From positions 62,001 through 126,000 of the forward strand of contig DCCG01000002.1 in the NCBI GenBank assembly GCA_002314145.1: a stretch of 64,000 bases of DNA, written 5' to 3'. The notes beneath the pieces were generated by a model, which made no database searches, had not been told where the DNA came from, and worked only from the letters and a program-made list of their open reading frames with translations. Position numbers and translations under genes: made by a program. Positions 10,100 to 18,214 of the stretch are shown here, piece by piece (the stretch's first letter is position 1; the number at the start of each line of letters is the position of its first letter). This DNA comes from Thalassolituus sp. UBA1087 (lineage in GTDB: Bacteria; Pseudomonadota; Gammaproteobacteria; Pseudomonadales; Oceanobacteraceae).

Positions 10100-10454
10100 G
10101 AGGCATAAACCTTATAAAAAAGAACGACAGAGTTTACCAAAATGCATCTTACGGTGCTCAGTGAGGGCGCTCCAGCCCAGTAAAAGCGCGGCTTTCAGCC
10201 CTGACGGAAAATAGTTATCAATCTTCACCGCAAATGCTTTCTCACAGAGAATAAGTGAGATACTATGACTGCGTTGAAGCTATAAATCGGTAGCTCCAAT
10301 GCGTTGGCGAGTGCCTCATATTGTAAGATATGCAAGATACTGGTCGATAGCGGCATAAATTGATTATCCCCGGCTCCGCCGGCCAGTATCGAGAGTATGC
10401 CAGTTAGTTAAGCAAATCCGGTCTCAGACCGGCGCACTACTCAGGAAAGTAAGC
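10100..10454 (+). promoter_or_regulatory. Upstream region and structured leader of the cold-shock gene
   Basis: No gene is seen in these 355 bases. The downstream part probably holds the promoter and a long 5' untranslated leader for the cold-shock gene, as is usual for cspA-like genes. GATACTGG at 10336-10343 can pair with CCAGTATC at 10383-10390, and a small CCGGC/GCCGG hairpin sits inside that loop. This is consistent with a temperature-responsive mRNA structure. Only the complementarity is visible; the switching role is inference. Confidence 0.45.
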
Positions 10455-10664
10455 ATGGCAAATTTAGTTGAAGGCACCGTTAAATGGTTCAATGACGAAA
10501 AAGGTTTCGGTTTCATTGAGCAGGATTCCGGTAAAGACGTATTCGTACATTTCAGCGCTATCAATGGCTCCGGTCGTCGTAGCCTGATGGAAGGCCAGAA
10601 AGTGACGATGGAAGTTACTCAGGGTCAGAAAGGCCCTCAGGCCGAGAACGTTACTCCGGTTTAA
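10455..10664 (+). CDS. Cold-shock domain protein (CspA family)
   Basis: Single-stranded nucleic-acid chaperone of 69 residues, the standard length. The N-terminus reads VKWFNDEKGFGFI with RNP1 (KGFGFI) and then RNP2 (VFVHF). An AGGAAAG ribosome-binding site precedes the ATG. A long leader lies upstream and an intrinsic terminator closes the gene at 10692, so it is monocistronic. Which Csp paralogue it is, and whether it is cold-induced, cannot be told from sequence alone. Confidence 0.96.
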   Translation: MANLVEGTVKWFNDEKGFGFIEQDSGKDVFVHFSAINGSGRRSLMEGQKVTMEVTQGQKGPQAENVTPV

Positions 10665-10691
10665 TTTTAAACCGGTCTGCGTTTTCACATC

Positions 10692-10718
10692 AGCCCGTAT
10701 CTCCGGATGCGGGCTTTT
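10692..10718 (+). terminator. Intrinsic terminator of the cold-shock gene
   Basis: A GC-rich stem AGCCCGTATC / GATGCGGGCT with a TCCG loop (one mismatch) is followed by a T run, 28 bases after the cold-shock stop codon. Confidence 0.85.
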
Positions 10719-10808
10719 GTGTATTCCCGCCAAAACAAAGTTTTGTCCTCCCCCGGTAAGCTGATACTCTTGGTTCAGTCATACTTTATGGTGCCGGCGT
10801 AATCCCTA

Positions 10809-11384
10809 ATGATTGATCAGGGCGAACTCTTTGACATTCCCAGTCCTTGTAAGCGTATCTGCGTTACCAATAACCGTGGCTACTGCAAAGGCTGCTTCCG
10901 TTCACGTACTGAACGCCTCAACTGGCTCAAATACACAGATTTCCAGCGTCAGCTGATTATCAACCTGTGTGAAAAACGCCGTCTGAAAGTTCTCAATGCG
11001 AAACTGAATCCACACACCGACGTGGATGAAGAAGAAAGCACCCCACAGGCAGACCTGTTTGCCGACAATACCGCCACAGGGACTCTGACCAACCATAACC
11101 AGCGGGACGAGTCATCAGCTCCGCAAAGCAGCACACAAACTGCGACGCCGGACAGTGCCGATACAGAAACATCTCAGAACCCGGCACCTGAACCGCCGAC
11201 ACCGGAGCAACCAGCCGCTGCACAGCAAACGACAGACACCAGGCAACAGATAACCGCGGAGCCGACCAAAGCGGAAGATACGCAACCGTCTGACGGGCCT
11301 GCACCTCATAAAACCCGGCCACGGCCGCGCAAAGAGAAAAAGAAACCGTCACACAATGATGATCAGCTGGATATGTTTAACTGA
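10809..11384 (+). CDS. DUF1289 protein with long disordered tail
   Basis: The first 65 residues match the DUF1289 family: PSPCKRICV, then CKGCFRSRTERLNW, four conserved cysteines suggesting a metal or Fe-S site. Function is unknown. Most family members are under about 100 residues. Here a further 120 or so residues rich in Thr, Pro, Gln, Ala and Glu follow, with a basic stretch (RPRPRKEKKK) and the ending QLDMFN. The tail is probably disordered and may bind a partner. The Met-Ile-Asp start lies at a plausible position but has only a weak ribosome-binding site. Convergent with the hydroxypyruvate isomerase gene, with 3 bp between the stops. Confidence 0.8.
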   Translation: MIDQGELFDIPSPCKRICVTNNRGYCKGCFRSRTERLNWLKYTDFQRQLIINLCEKRRLKVLNAKLNPHTDVDEEESTPQADLFADNTATGTLTNHNQRDESSAPQSSTQTATPDSADTETSQNPAPEPPTPEQPAAAQQTTDTRQQITAEPTKAEDTQPSDGPAPHKTRPRPRKEKKKPSHNDDQLDMFN

Positions 11385-11387
11385 TAA

Positions 11388-12185
11388 TCACCCGCTGACG
11401 ACGTGCGCAGAAGCCGGTACCATCTGCATCCAGCCCAGCGTAGCGGACGTGTCCGTTGTCGGTTTGTATTCGGCGCCGATCCAGCCCTGATAGCCGGAAG
11501 TTTCTATACAGCGGAAAATAACGGAAAAATCCAGATCGCCACTGCCGGGCTCCCCCCGCTGTGGAATATCAGCAAACTGGATATGCCCTATTTTATCCGC
11601 ATTGGATTCAATAAATTCGCACACTTTACAGCCCATCAGCGACATATGATAAATATCGAACTGGGCCTTAATATGTGGATGCTGAAGCTCATTAATGATA
11701 TCCAGCATCTGATCCGCCGTATGAATAAGGAAATCCGGCATATCCCGGGTATTGATGGCTTCAAATGTGGTGGTTATGTGAAAAGGTGCCAGACTGTCGG
11801 CGGTTTTAATCAGATTTTTTTTAAAGGTATCGAGGTAAAAAACCCGTTTATTTTCATCGTCACAGCGCCCCGGCAACACATTAACACAGGCCACCTTCAG
11901 CGCACGTGCATAAGCCAGACACTCCACCATGGCAGCGGCATATTCCGCCCTTTTACCCGGCACGGCTGCCAGCCCTTCGCCACCGGCCATCAGGTCGCCC
12001 GCCGGTACATTAATCAATACGCAACGCAGCTGGTTATCACGCAAGGCACGCTGAATATCACAGATGGGCGTGTCATACGGAAACTGAATTTCCACCGCCC
12101 GGAAACCATCCTGGCTGGCCGCAGCAAAGCGCTGCAGAAAAGGGAGTTCCGTATACATCAGTGACAGATTGGCCGTGAACTTCAC
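11388..12185 (-). CDS. hyi: Hydroxypyruvate isomerase family protein
   Basis: TIM-barrel sugar isomerase of 265 residues that in characterised relatives interconverts hydroxypyruvate and tartronate semialdehyde. The N-terminal MKFTANLSLMYTELPFLQRF, the FEAINTRDMP metal-site strand, QFDIYHMSLM and IGAEYKP are family hallmarks. Its start overlaps the stop of the upstream dehydrogenase gene by 4 bp (ATGA), so the two are translationally coupled. Together they fit the glyoxylate/glycerate branch, with isomerisation followed by reduction of tartronate semialdehyde. A glyoxylate carboligase gene is not next to them. An OtnI-like role in an acyclic sugar acid pathway is an alternative. Confidence 0.88.
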   Translation of the reverse strand: MKFTANLSLMYTELPFLQRFAAASQDGFRAVEIQFPYDTPICDIQRALRDNQLRCVLINVPAGDLMAGGEGLAAVPGKRAEYAAAMVECLAYARALKVACVNVLPGRCDDENKRVFYLDTFKKNLIKTADSLAPFHITTTFEAINTRDMPDFLIHTADQMLDIINELQHPHIKAQFDIYHMSLMGCKVCEFIESNADKIGHIQFADIPQRGEPGSGDLDFSVIFRCIETSGYQGWIGAEYKPTTDTSATLGWMQMVPASAHVVSG

Positions 12186-13066
12186 CCATTTTTCTCCGTA
12201 TACATTGACACCAGAGTGCAGGGATCTTTGTCCGCATTTCCCTGTGATGCATGCAGGCGCATTAATTCTGCCCCCAGACCCGCCATGGGTACCGCGGTGT
12301 GTATTTTGCGCGCCAGATCATTCGCCATATCCAGGTCTTTTAACAGGGTTTTAACGTGCCACTTAACATCATCAAAATCGCGGCTGGCCATTCTGGGGCC
12401 GGTGAGCTGCAGCGGCACAGAATCAGCAAATCCGCCCTGCAGAGCCGCCGGAATAAGACTGGCATCCACACCGGCTTTTTCTGCCATGGCCATAACTTCT
12501 GCCATCACCAGTACATTACAGCTGACCAGCATCTGATTACCGATTTTAGTGACCTGACCCGCACCGACCGGCCCCATCCGGGTCACCCGCTGAGACAGAG
12601 GCGCCAGTACCGGACGTAACCGGTCGATAAGAGATTCGTCACCACCCGCCATAATTGCCAGCGTGCCCTGCTCCGCCCCGGCAACACCACCGGATACCGG
12701 AGCATCCACCCATTCAACGCCACAGCGTGCTTTCAGTGCCGCCGCCATGTCCCGCGTAGCCTGCGGGTCGATACTGGAGAAATCCACCAGTATCTGCCCG
12801 GCTCTGGCATATCCGGCAATGCCATCAGGGCCCAGCACCACATTCTCAACCGCCGCACTGTCCGTTACACAGATCATAAGAATATCGCTGCTACCGACCA
12901 GCTGCGCGAGCGAAGACACCGGCTGCGCGCCGTCGTCTTGCATGGCCTGAGCCTTATCAGCACTGCGGTTCCAGACACTGACCTGATACCCGGCCGCTAA
13001 CAGGCGCCGGGTCATGGGCACGCCCATCAGACCCATTCCGATAAATCCAAGACGCGGTTTGTTCAT
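12182..13066 (-). CDS. glxR: Tartronate semialdehyde reductase / beta-hydroxyacid dehydrogenase
   Basis: NAD(P)-dependent dehydrogenase of the 3-hydroxyisobutyrate/2-hydroxy-3-oxopropionate family, 294 residues. The Rossmann motif GFIGMGLMGVPM opens the protein. The substrate-binding DAPVSGGVAGAEQGTL and the catalytic Lys in GAGQVTKIGNQM are present. The ATG at 13066 has a GGAG site five bases upstream and matches family N-termini, so it is preferred over the in-frame ATG 36 bases further out. The coupled isomerase gene favours a tartronate semialdehyde reductase over a 3-hydroxyisobutyrate dehydrogenase. The symbol is by context, not proven. Confidence 0.85.
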   Translation of the reverse strand: MNKPRLGFIGMGLMGVPMTRRLLAAGYQVSVWNRSADKAQAMQDDGAQPVSSLAQLVGSSDILMICVTDSAAVENVVLGPDGIAGYARAGQILVDFSSIDPQATRDMAAALKARCGVEWVDAPVSGGVAGAEQGTLAIMAGGDESLIDRLRPVLAPLSQRVTRMGPVGAGQVTKIGNQMLVSCNVLVMAEVMAMAEKAGVDASLIPAALQGGFADSVPLQLTGPRMASRDFDDVKWHVKTLLKDLDMANDLARKIHTAVPMAGLGAELMRLHASQGNADKDPCTLVSMYTEKNG

Positions 13067-13293
13067 AGCAACTCCATTATTTGCGTCAATAATATCAAAC
13101 ACTTAACCAAGGTCTAAGACATAAGTAACAGTTTGCCATCAGTGCTCAGGTATTTTCTTTCTTCTGCATTTATCCGTTGCCGCCTGTCTGTCCACTTATT
13201 ATGCACAGGCAGGGTTACAATAGTCCGACACGCATGATTCGCCTGTTGCATCCAATCGCCTATGCTCAGTCAGGTAAACAGAGGATTAACCTG

Positions 13294-14121
13294 ATGAGCA
13301 TGAACACGATTTTCGCTGAATCCCGGGAACTTCCCCATCTTCCCGAAGTTGTACAGGCGCTGATGACCAGCTTTCATGATAACGATGTCAAAGTCGATAC
13401 CATCAGTCAGAATGTTGCCCGGGACCCGTCACTGACGGCTAAGGTTCTGCGTCTGGCCAATTCTGCCCATTTTGGTCTCGCACGCACGGTGGCTACACCT
13501 CAGGATGCGGTCATGCTGCTGGGGTTCAGTACCCTGCGTACCATGGTACTGGCGTCCGGTGTCAGTGGAGCTTTCAGACTGCCTCAGGCGTTTGATCAGA
13601 AAAAATTCTGGCGTGATTCCTTCGCGGTGGCAGCGCTGTCAGGCTGGGTATCCACCTATGTCGGAAACAGCGACAGAGACATTGCCTTCACCTGCGGTAT
13701 GCTGCATGGCATAGGCTCCCTGCTTATGCGTGTTGTTATGCCGCTGGAATGCGGGAAAATTGATGACATTGAAGCTCTGGGCGGCAAACGCTACAGCCTG
13801 GAAAGCGGCCAGTGGGGTTATAACTCTGCGGATGTCGGCGCCGAGCTGGCGAAACGATGGAAATTCCCGGTGCAGATACAGCAGGCTATTGAACAGCAGA
13901 ATAATCCGGATACCGGCCAGCCTTATTCAACCCTGGCAGCGATAATTTATCTTGCTCAGTTCTTACACCGGGCTCAGCAGGAAAATCTGGACGAAGATCA
14001 GATCCGGGCATCCTTCCCGATGGCGGTCGCCGGGCAGATTCAGATGGACATTAAGCACGCTTTTGAGGATCTGTCATCGATCGGAGATCTGGATCCAGGT
14101 CTGGATGCTCTGCTGACTTAG
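13294..14121 (+). CDS. HDOD-domain signalling protein
   Basis: Stand-alone HDOD protein of about 275 residues, from a family of catalytically degenerate HD domains that act in bacterial signalling. The N-terminus reads ELPHLPEVVQAL, then VARDPSLTAKVLRLANSAHFG and AVMLLGFSTLRTMVL, all typical. No receiver or GGDEF domain is attached. The ATG at 13294 follows an AGAGGA site and gives the expected N-terminus; the reading frame is open for another 39 codons upstream but these do not resemble the family. The 3' end overlaps the end of the opposite-strand ATP-grasp gene by 71 bp. Confidence 0.88.
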   Translation: MSMNTIFAESRELPHLPEVVQALMTSFHDNDVKVDTISQNVARDPSLTAKVLRLANSAHFGLARTVATPQDAVMLLGFSTLRTMVLASGVSGAFRLPQAFDQKKFWRDSFAVAALSGWVSTYVGNSDRDIAFTCGMLHGIGSLLMRVVMPLECGKIDDIEALGGKRYSLESGQWGYNSADVGAELAKRWKFPVQIQQAIEQQNNPDTGQPYSTLAAIIYLAQFLHRAQQENLDEDQIRASFPMAVAGQIQMDIKHAFEDLSSIGDLDPGLDALLT

Positions 14122-15082
14122 CAATATCCAGCAGCGTCTGACTGGCAAACCACGCCTGGCTGCGGGCAACCCGCTGCTCTGCCGGCAGGCGGGTATCGGC
14201 GTCACTGAGGGCATCAATGCGCTGCAGCCGCGGCAGCAGACCCGTGCCATTGGCGACCTGAATAGCCAGCCCCGGCCGGGCATTGAGTTCCAGCAGCATA
14301 GGACCGTAACGCTGATCCAGCACCATATCAGTTCCCAGATAGCCCAGGCCGGACACGTCGTAACAGCGTGCAGCCTGCTCCAGCAGAACCTGCCACTGCG
14401 GCACTTTTAATTCTTTCAGCGCACGCCCGGTATCCGGATGATGCAGCACAGGCACACCACTCTGCACAGCGTTCAGGGCCCGGCCGGTGGCGATATCAAT
14501 GCCCACACCAACGGCTCCCTGATGCAGATTGGCTTTGCCATCTGAGCTCCGGGTCGACAACCGCATCATGGCCATCACAGGATATCCACGACAGACAATC
14601 ACACGAATATCCGGTACGCCTTCGAACGAGTAATCGGCCAACAGGGGATCAAATTCAATCAGCTCTTCGATCAGAGCAACGTCCGGCGTGCCGCCCAGAC
14701 TATACAGTCCGGCGAGAATATTGGAGGCATGCCGTTCGAGATCGGCCAGCGCCAATGACTGGCCGTTATTCTTTACAAAGCCGCCGTCTTTTTTATTCAG
14801 AACCAGAATGCCCTTACCGCCACTGCCCTTGGCCGGCTTAATGGCAAATCCGGCGATGCCATCCAGCATATTGCCCAGCCGGGTGACTTCATGCTGGCTG
14901 CGGATGGCACCAATCAGAGCCGGAGAGGCAATCTCCGCCTGTTGAGCCAGCAGCTTGGTTTTCAGTTTATTGTCGACCAGCGGGTAAAGCTTGCGCGAAT
15001 TATAGCGGCTGATATAAGCAATATTGCGCCGGTTCATCCCCAGAATGCCGTGTGATTTCAGACGCCAGGGCAGAATCAGCAT
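14051..15082 (-). CDS. RimK-related ATP-grasp ligase (alpha-L-glutamate ligase-like)
   Basis: ATP-grasp enzyme of 343 residues in the group annotated as alpha-L-glutamate ligase-like. FAIKPAKGSGGKGILVL is the nucleotide-binding loop, FEGVPDIRVIV lies in the central domain, and MLLELNARPGLAIQVANG is the metal-binding C-terminal motif. The substrate is unknown. The ATG immediately follows the TAA of the transglutaminase-7TM gene. It forms the third gene of a recurring cassette with that gene and a retropepsin-like protease. The C-terminal 23 codons overlap the HDOD gene in antisense. Confidence 0.88.
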   Translation of the reverse strand: MLILPWRLKSHGILGMNRRNIAYISRYNSRKLYPLVDNKLKTKLLAQQAEIASPALIGAIRSQHEVTRLGNMLDGIAGFAIKPAKGSGGKGILVLNKKDGGFVKNNGQSLALADLERHASNILAGLYSLGGTPDVALIEELIEFDPLLADYSFEGVPDIRVIVCRGYPVMAMMRLSTRSSDGKANLHQGAVGVGIDIATGRALNAVQSGVPVLHHPDTGRALKELKVPQWQVLLEQAARCYDVSGLGYLGTDMVLDQRYGPMLLELNARPGLAIQVANGTGLLPRLQRIDALSDADTRLPAEQRVARSQAWFASQTLLDIAKSAEHPDLDPDLRSMTDPQKRA

Positions 15083-16633
15083 TTATTGACTCCCGAATGA
15101 CGCGAAGCGGCGTAATTCAAGCAGGCGATAACCTGTGTACGAGCCAATCATTAATACCAGCGCCAACACCACAAACTGGATGCCGATAAAATTAAACGTC
15201 AGATGACGGATCCAGGGATCATTCATCGCCCAATAGGCCAGCACAGCGGTCAGCAGACTGCCGCCTCCCTGAACCACAACTTCATGAACACCTTCTTCTT
15301 CCCACAGAATCGACATACGTTCGATGGTCCAGGAGAGAATAATCATCGGGAAGAAGGTGATTTTCAGCCCTTCCGTCAGGCCTACTTTAAAGGACAGCAC
15401 ACTGAAGATACTGATAATAGCGATCACGGTAATAATCACCGCCGTTATCCGCGCCACCAGCAGGAGGTTCAGCCTGGACAGATAACTGCGGATCAGCAGA
15501 CCGGTGGCAACCACCAGCAAGAAACCCACCAACCCGGTCACCAGCGATGTCTGAATAAACGCCAGTGCAATCAGTACCGGCATAAAAGTACCGGACGTCC
15601 GTATGCCAACCAGTACCCGCAGAATACAGACGATCAGCGCCCCGATCGGGATCAGCAGAATGGTTTTAAACATCGCCTGCTCTTCAATGGGCAGACTGTG
15701 AATGGAAAAATTCAGAAAATCATGCTGACTTGACAGGTTTTCGGCGATATTTGCGTAGGTGGATTCTTCCCGCTTAATCATAGAAAAACGGATGCCGGAG
15801 TCACGCCCGCCCATCACATCCAGTACCGGCGCGCCATGCTGTTCCCATAACAACATAGACTCAGGGTCACGGGTAAGCGATTCCACCGGTTCGCCCGGTA
15901 AACGGAAGACTTCACTGCTGTCACCGGACCACACCCGCAGCATAGTCACCAGTTGCTGGCGGCGGCGACCATCTTCCAGCGGCAGTCCATAAACCAGTGT
16001 TGCGCTGACCCGGGCTTTGTTCAACATATCCACCAGCAGTTGCGGTAAACGCTCGCCAAAATGGGTTTTCAGCAGTTGTATATCCTGATCCGGGTCCTGA
16101 TCACCAAAGCGTTTCAACAGTTCACGCACCAGGCTGTAATTATCAGCTGAGGTCGCATAGGCGCGGCTGAGCACGCTGTTCACGGCGGTAGCATAGGGTT
16201 CAGGCCAGCTGACGGCACGGATTTCCGGCGCCGGCAGTTCCTGCAGTACAGGTTGCTGACTGACCAGAATTTCTGCGCGGTAGAAAAGCTCCTGATGTCC
16301 ATCCGCTGCACGGATAGTCCATTCAGCTCTGGGGTCATCGCCTTCGATAAAATTCAGACCATACCCGGGTGACGCGCCGGCTTCTTTCAGTATGGTAAAC
16401 CCATCCTGATCGCCCGGTCGCGCCATCGAAACCCGCACCGGCTCTCCGTAGGCGGCAAATTCCACACTGGCTTCTACCGACCAGATGGTCTGGGTTTCGC
16501 CATACATCAGTGGTACTTCGTATACCCAGTGGCGATGCAGAATCAGAAAAATCCCCACCACCAGCAGCACGGCAACAATAATAAAGAGCGGTAAACGGGG
16601 AAGATTTATTCTGGAAACGGGCGACACTGCCAT
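15083..16633 (-). CDS. Inactive transglutaminase fused to seven transmembrane helices
   Basis: Inner-membrane protein of 516 residues. One anchor (LFIIVAVLLVVGIFLIL) lies at residues 16-32, and a soluble extracytoplasmic region of roughly 290 residues resembles a transglutaminase fold that has lost catalysis. A C-terminal block of about seven hydrophobic helices starts near residue 320 (ILLIPIGALIVCIL). This architecture is a recognised family that travels with the ATP-grasp and retropepsin-like genes. The start overlaps the protease stop as TAATG and the stop abuts the next ATG, indicating tight coupling. The biochemical role is unknown; an envelope receptor or transporter acting with its neighbours is inference. 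Confidence 0.88.
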   Translation of the reverse strand: MAVSPVSRINLPRLPLFIIVAVLLVVGIFLILHRHWVYEVPLMYGETQTIWSVEASVEFAAYGEPVRVSMARPGDQDGFTILKEAGASPGYGLNFIEGDDPRAEWTIRAADGHQELFYRAEILVSQQPVLQELPAPEIRAVSWPEPYATAVNSVLSRAYATSADNYSLVRELLKRFGDQDPDQDIQLLKTHFGERLPQLLVDMLNKARVSATLVYGLPLEDGRRRQQLVTMLRVWSGDSSEVFRLPGEPVESLTRDPESMLLWEQHGAPVLDVMGGRDSGIRFSMIKREESTYANIAENLSSQHDFLNFSIHSLPIEEQAMFKTILLIPIGALIVCILRVLVGIRTSGTFMPVLIALAFIQTSLVTGLVGFLLVVATGLLIRSYLSRLNLLLVARITAVIITVIAIISIFSVLSFKVGLTEGLKITFFPMIILSWTIERMSILWEEEGVHEVVVQGGGSLLTAVLAYWAMNDPWIRHLTFNFIGIQFVVLALVLMIGSYTGYRLLELRRFASFGSQ

Positions 16634-17556
16634 TACTCCTGCGGCGCCGCCGCCTGTGTATCCTGATGATCAGCTTTTATCATTTGCTGACTGCTGACGT
16701 CCTGTGATCCGTCAGCCTTTTTATCAGAACTGCGGGATGATTCCTGTTTTTCTTTATTCTCTGCCGCTGAGCCGGCCTTTTCTTCCGGCACTGGCTCATC
16801 CGGTTCAAATTTTGGCTGCACCAGTTTTTTACCCACATCAATCAGCGTTACGTCGCGTAAAAAACTCCGCCCCAACAATATCGGATAAGTCATCTGCGAA
16901 CGGTCAGTGAGCGAAAATTCGGTGTCCTGCTGCAGGTTGTTGCCCAGATTCACGGTCAGACTGACCACCGGACGACGGTCGATTTCTTCTGAAGAGGCCT
17001 GCCGGATGCGCACGTGGCGAACCAATGGCGCTTCCACTGAAATCGGATCAATTTCGTCATCATGCTGCAGATCAAACTTTACCCACTTCTCGCCATTGCG
17101 CTCAAAACGTTCAATGTTTCTGGCACTCAGTGACGACGTGGCAGCCCCGCTGTCGACGCGGGCTTTATAGTGATGTCCCGGCGGCGAAATATATATCCAT
17201 TCACTGGACCCCACGAGTACGCGGCCATCAAGCTGGTCAGCACTGGCCCCTGTGGCCGGGCAATCACTGTTAACAAAGGAAGGGTTGGCCGCAGCCAGCG
17301 CCTGCACTTCGGCACGCAGCGTATCAAAGGATTGTCTCTGCTCACGCAGGCGGCTGCTCACCTGCTCCAGGCCCGAGCATTCAAGTACCGGCGACGGTGC
17401 TGGCGGGGGCTCTTTACGGGCCTGTACAGCCTCTTCAACAATGGCGCGGATAGAGTCATCGGTCACGGCCCGGTGCTCTGGCGACGGCCAGGAGGCACAG
17501 CCGGACATCACAGCAGTCAACAGGCCAAACAGGGTTATGGCTGCCCTTGAGGGCAT
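16633..17556 (-). CDS. Retropepsin-like aspartic protease lipoprotein (Pfam Zn_protease family)
   Basis: Predicted lipoprotein of 307 residues. The signal ends in lipobox VMSGC with the lipid Cys at residue 20; a short coiled coil covers about residues 60-90. The C-terminal domain holds ARVDSGAATSSL, with candidate catalytic Asp135 in a D-S/T-G motif, and YPILLGRSFLRDV, the pair expected of a single-domain retropepsin fold. Databases often call this family ATP-dependent zinc protease, a label the sequence does not support. A Lys/Glu/Ser-rich tail follows. The ATG at 17556 has a GGAGG site; the frame extends 45 codons upstream without support. It leads the cassette with the transglutaminase-7TM and ATP-grasp genes. 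Confidence 0.87.
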   Translation of the reverse strand: MPSRAAITLFGLLTAVMSGCASWPSPEHRAVTDDSIRAIVEEAVQARKEPPPAPSPVLECSGLEQVSSRLREQRQSFDTLRAEVQALAAANPSFVNSDCPATGASADQLDGRVLVGSSEWIYISPPGHHYKARVDSGAATSSLSARNIERFERNGEKWVKFDLQHDDEIDPISVEAPLVRHVRIRQASSEEIDRRPVVSLTVNLGNNLQQDTEFSLTDRSQMTYPILLGRSFLRDVTLIDVGKKLVQPKFEPDEPVPEEKAGSAAENKEKQESSRSSDKKADGSQDVSSQQMIKADHQDTQAAAPQE

Positions 17557-17691
17557 ATCAGCCTCCGGTAAATCTTCAGGTCGACGGCATTTAACCACAG
17601 TGCGGGTATAAGCTGAACATCGGTTGTTTATTTTCCTCTGGGACAATCTGACCCACAGGATGAACTTCAGCGTGATATGACAGACGGACAT

Positions 17692-17719
17692 AAAAAAAGC
17701 TCCCGAAGGAGCTTTTTTT
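17692..17719. terminator. Bidirectional-looking intrinsic terminator
   Basis: Stem AGCTCC/GGAGCT with a CGAA loop is flanked by seven A on one side and seven T on the other. It lies just beyond the bacterioferritin stop (17742, minus strand) and upstream of the protease gene, so it most directly ends the bacterioferritin transcript. Confidence 0.85.
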
Positions 17720-17741
17720 GCAACAGCCTGTTTCAGACCAT

Positions 17742-18212
17742 TCAGGCCATTTGCGACTGAATGTAATTCTGCAGACCAATACGGTCAATCAGGCCCAGCT
17801 GTTGTTCCAGCCAGTGTGCATGATCTTCTTCGGTATCATCCAGCAGCTTCAGCAGCATATCCCGTGTCACGTAATCTTTGACGGATTCGCAGTAATTCAT
17901 CACTTCGCGCAGATGCGTGACAACGGCGTACTCCAGATCCAGATCCGCTTTCAGCATGGATGGCACGTCTTTACCCACGTTGATGGGTTCACGGGTCACC
18001 ATATCCGGAATGCCTTCCAGAAACAGGATACGTTCAATCAACTCTGAGGCGTGGTCTTTTTCTTCTTCAAACTCATGGTTAATGCGATCAAAGAGTTTAT
18101 CCAGACCCCAGTCCTGATACATGCGGGAATGAATAAAATACTGGTCCATGGCCGTCAGCTCTCCGGCCAGCAGAGCATTCAACATTTCAATGACTTTCGC
18201 GTCGCCTTTCAT
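17742..18212 (-). CDS. bfr: Bacterioferritin, ferroxidase-type subunit lacking the haem Met
   Basis: Iron-storage subunit of 156 residues. The dinuclear ferroxidase centre is complete: Glu18, Glu51, His54, Glu94, and the later Glu128 and His131 (one residue shifted by a small insertion). The residue at the haem-axial position 52 is Lys instead of Met (sequence EEEKDHA), so this subunit should not ligate haem by itself. It follows a second bfr gene after 2 bp that shows the opposite pattern. Together they should form a mixed 24-mer. The ATG and the MKGDAKVIE N-terminus are standard. Confidence 0.95.
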   Translation of the reverse strand: MKGDAKVIEMLNALLAGELTAMDQYFIHSRMYQDWGLDKLFDRINHEFEEEKDHASELIERILFLEGIPDMVTREPINVGKDVPSMLKADLDLEYAVVTHLREVMNYCESVKDYVTRDMLLKLLDDTEEDHAHWLEQQLGLIDRIGLQNYIQSQMA

Positions 18213-18214
18213 AT

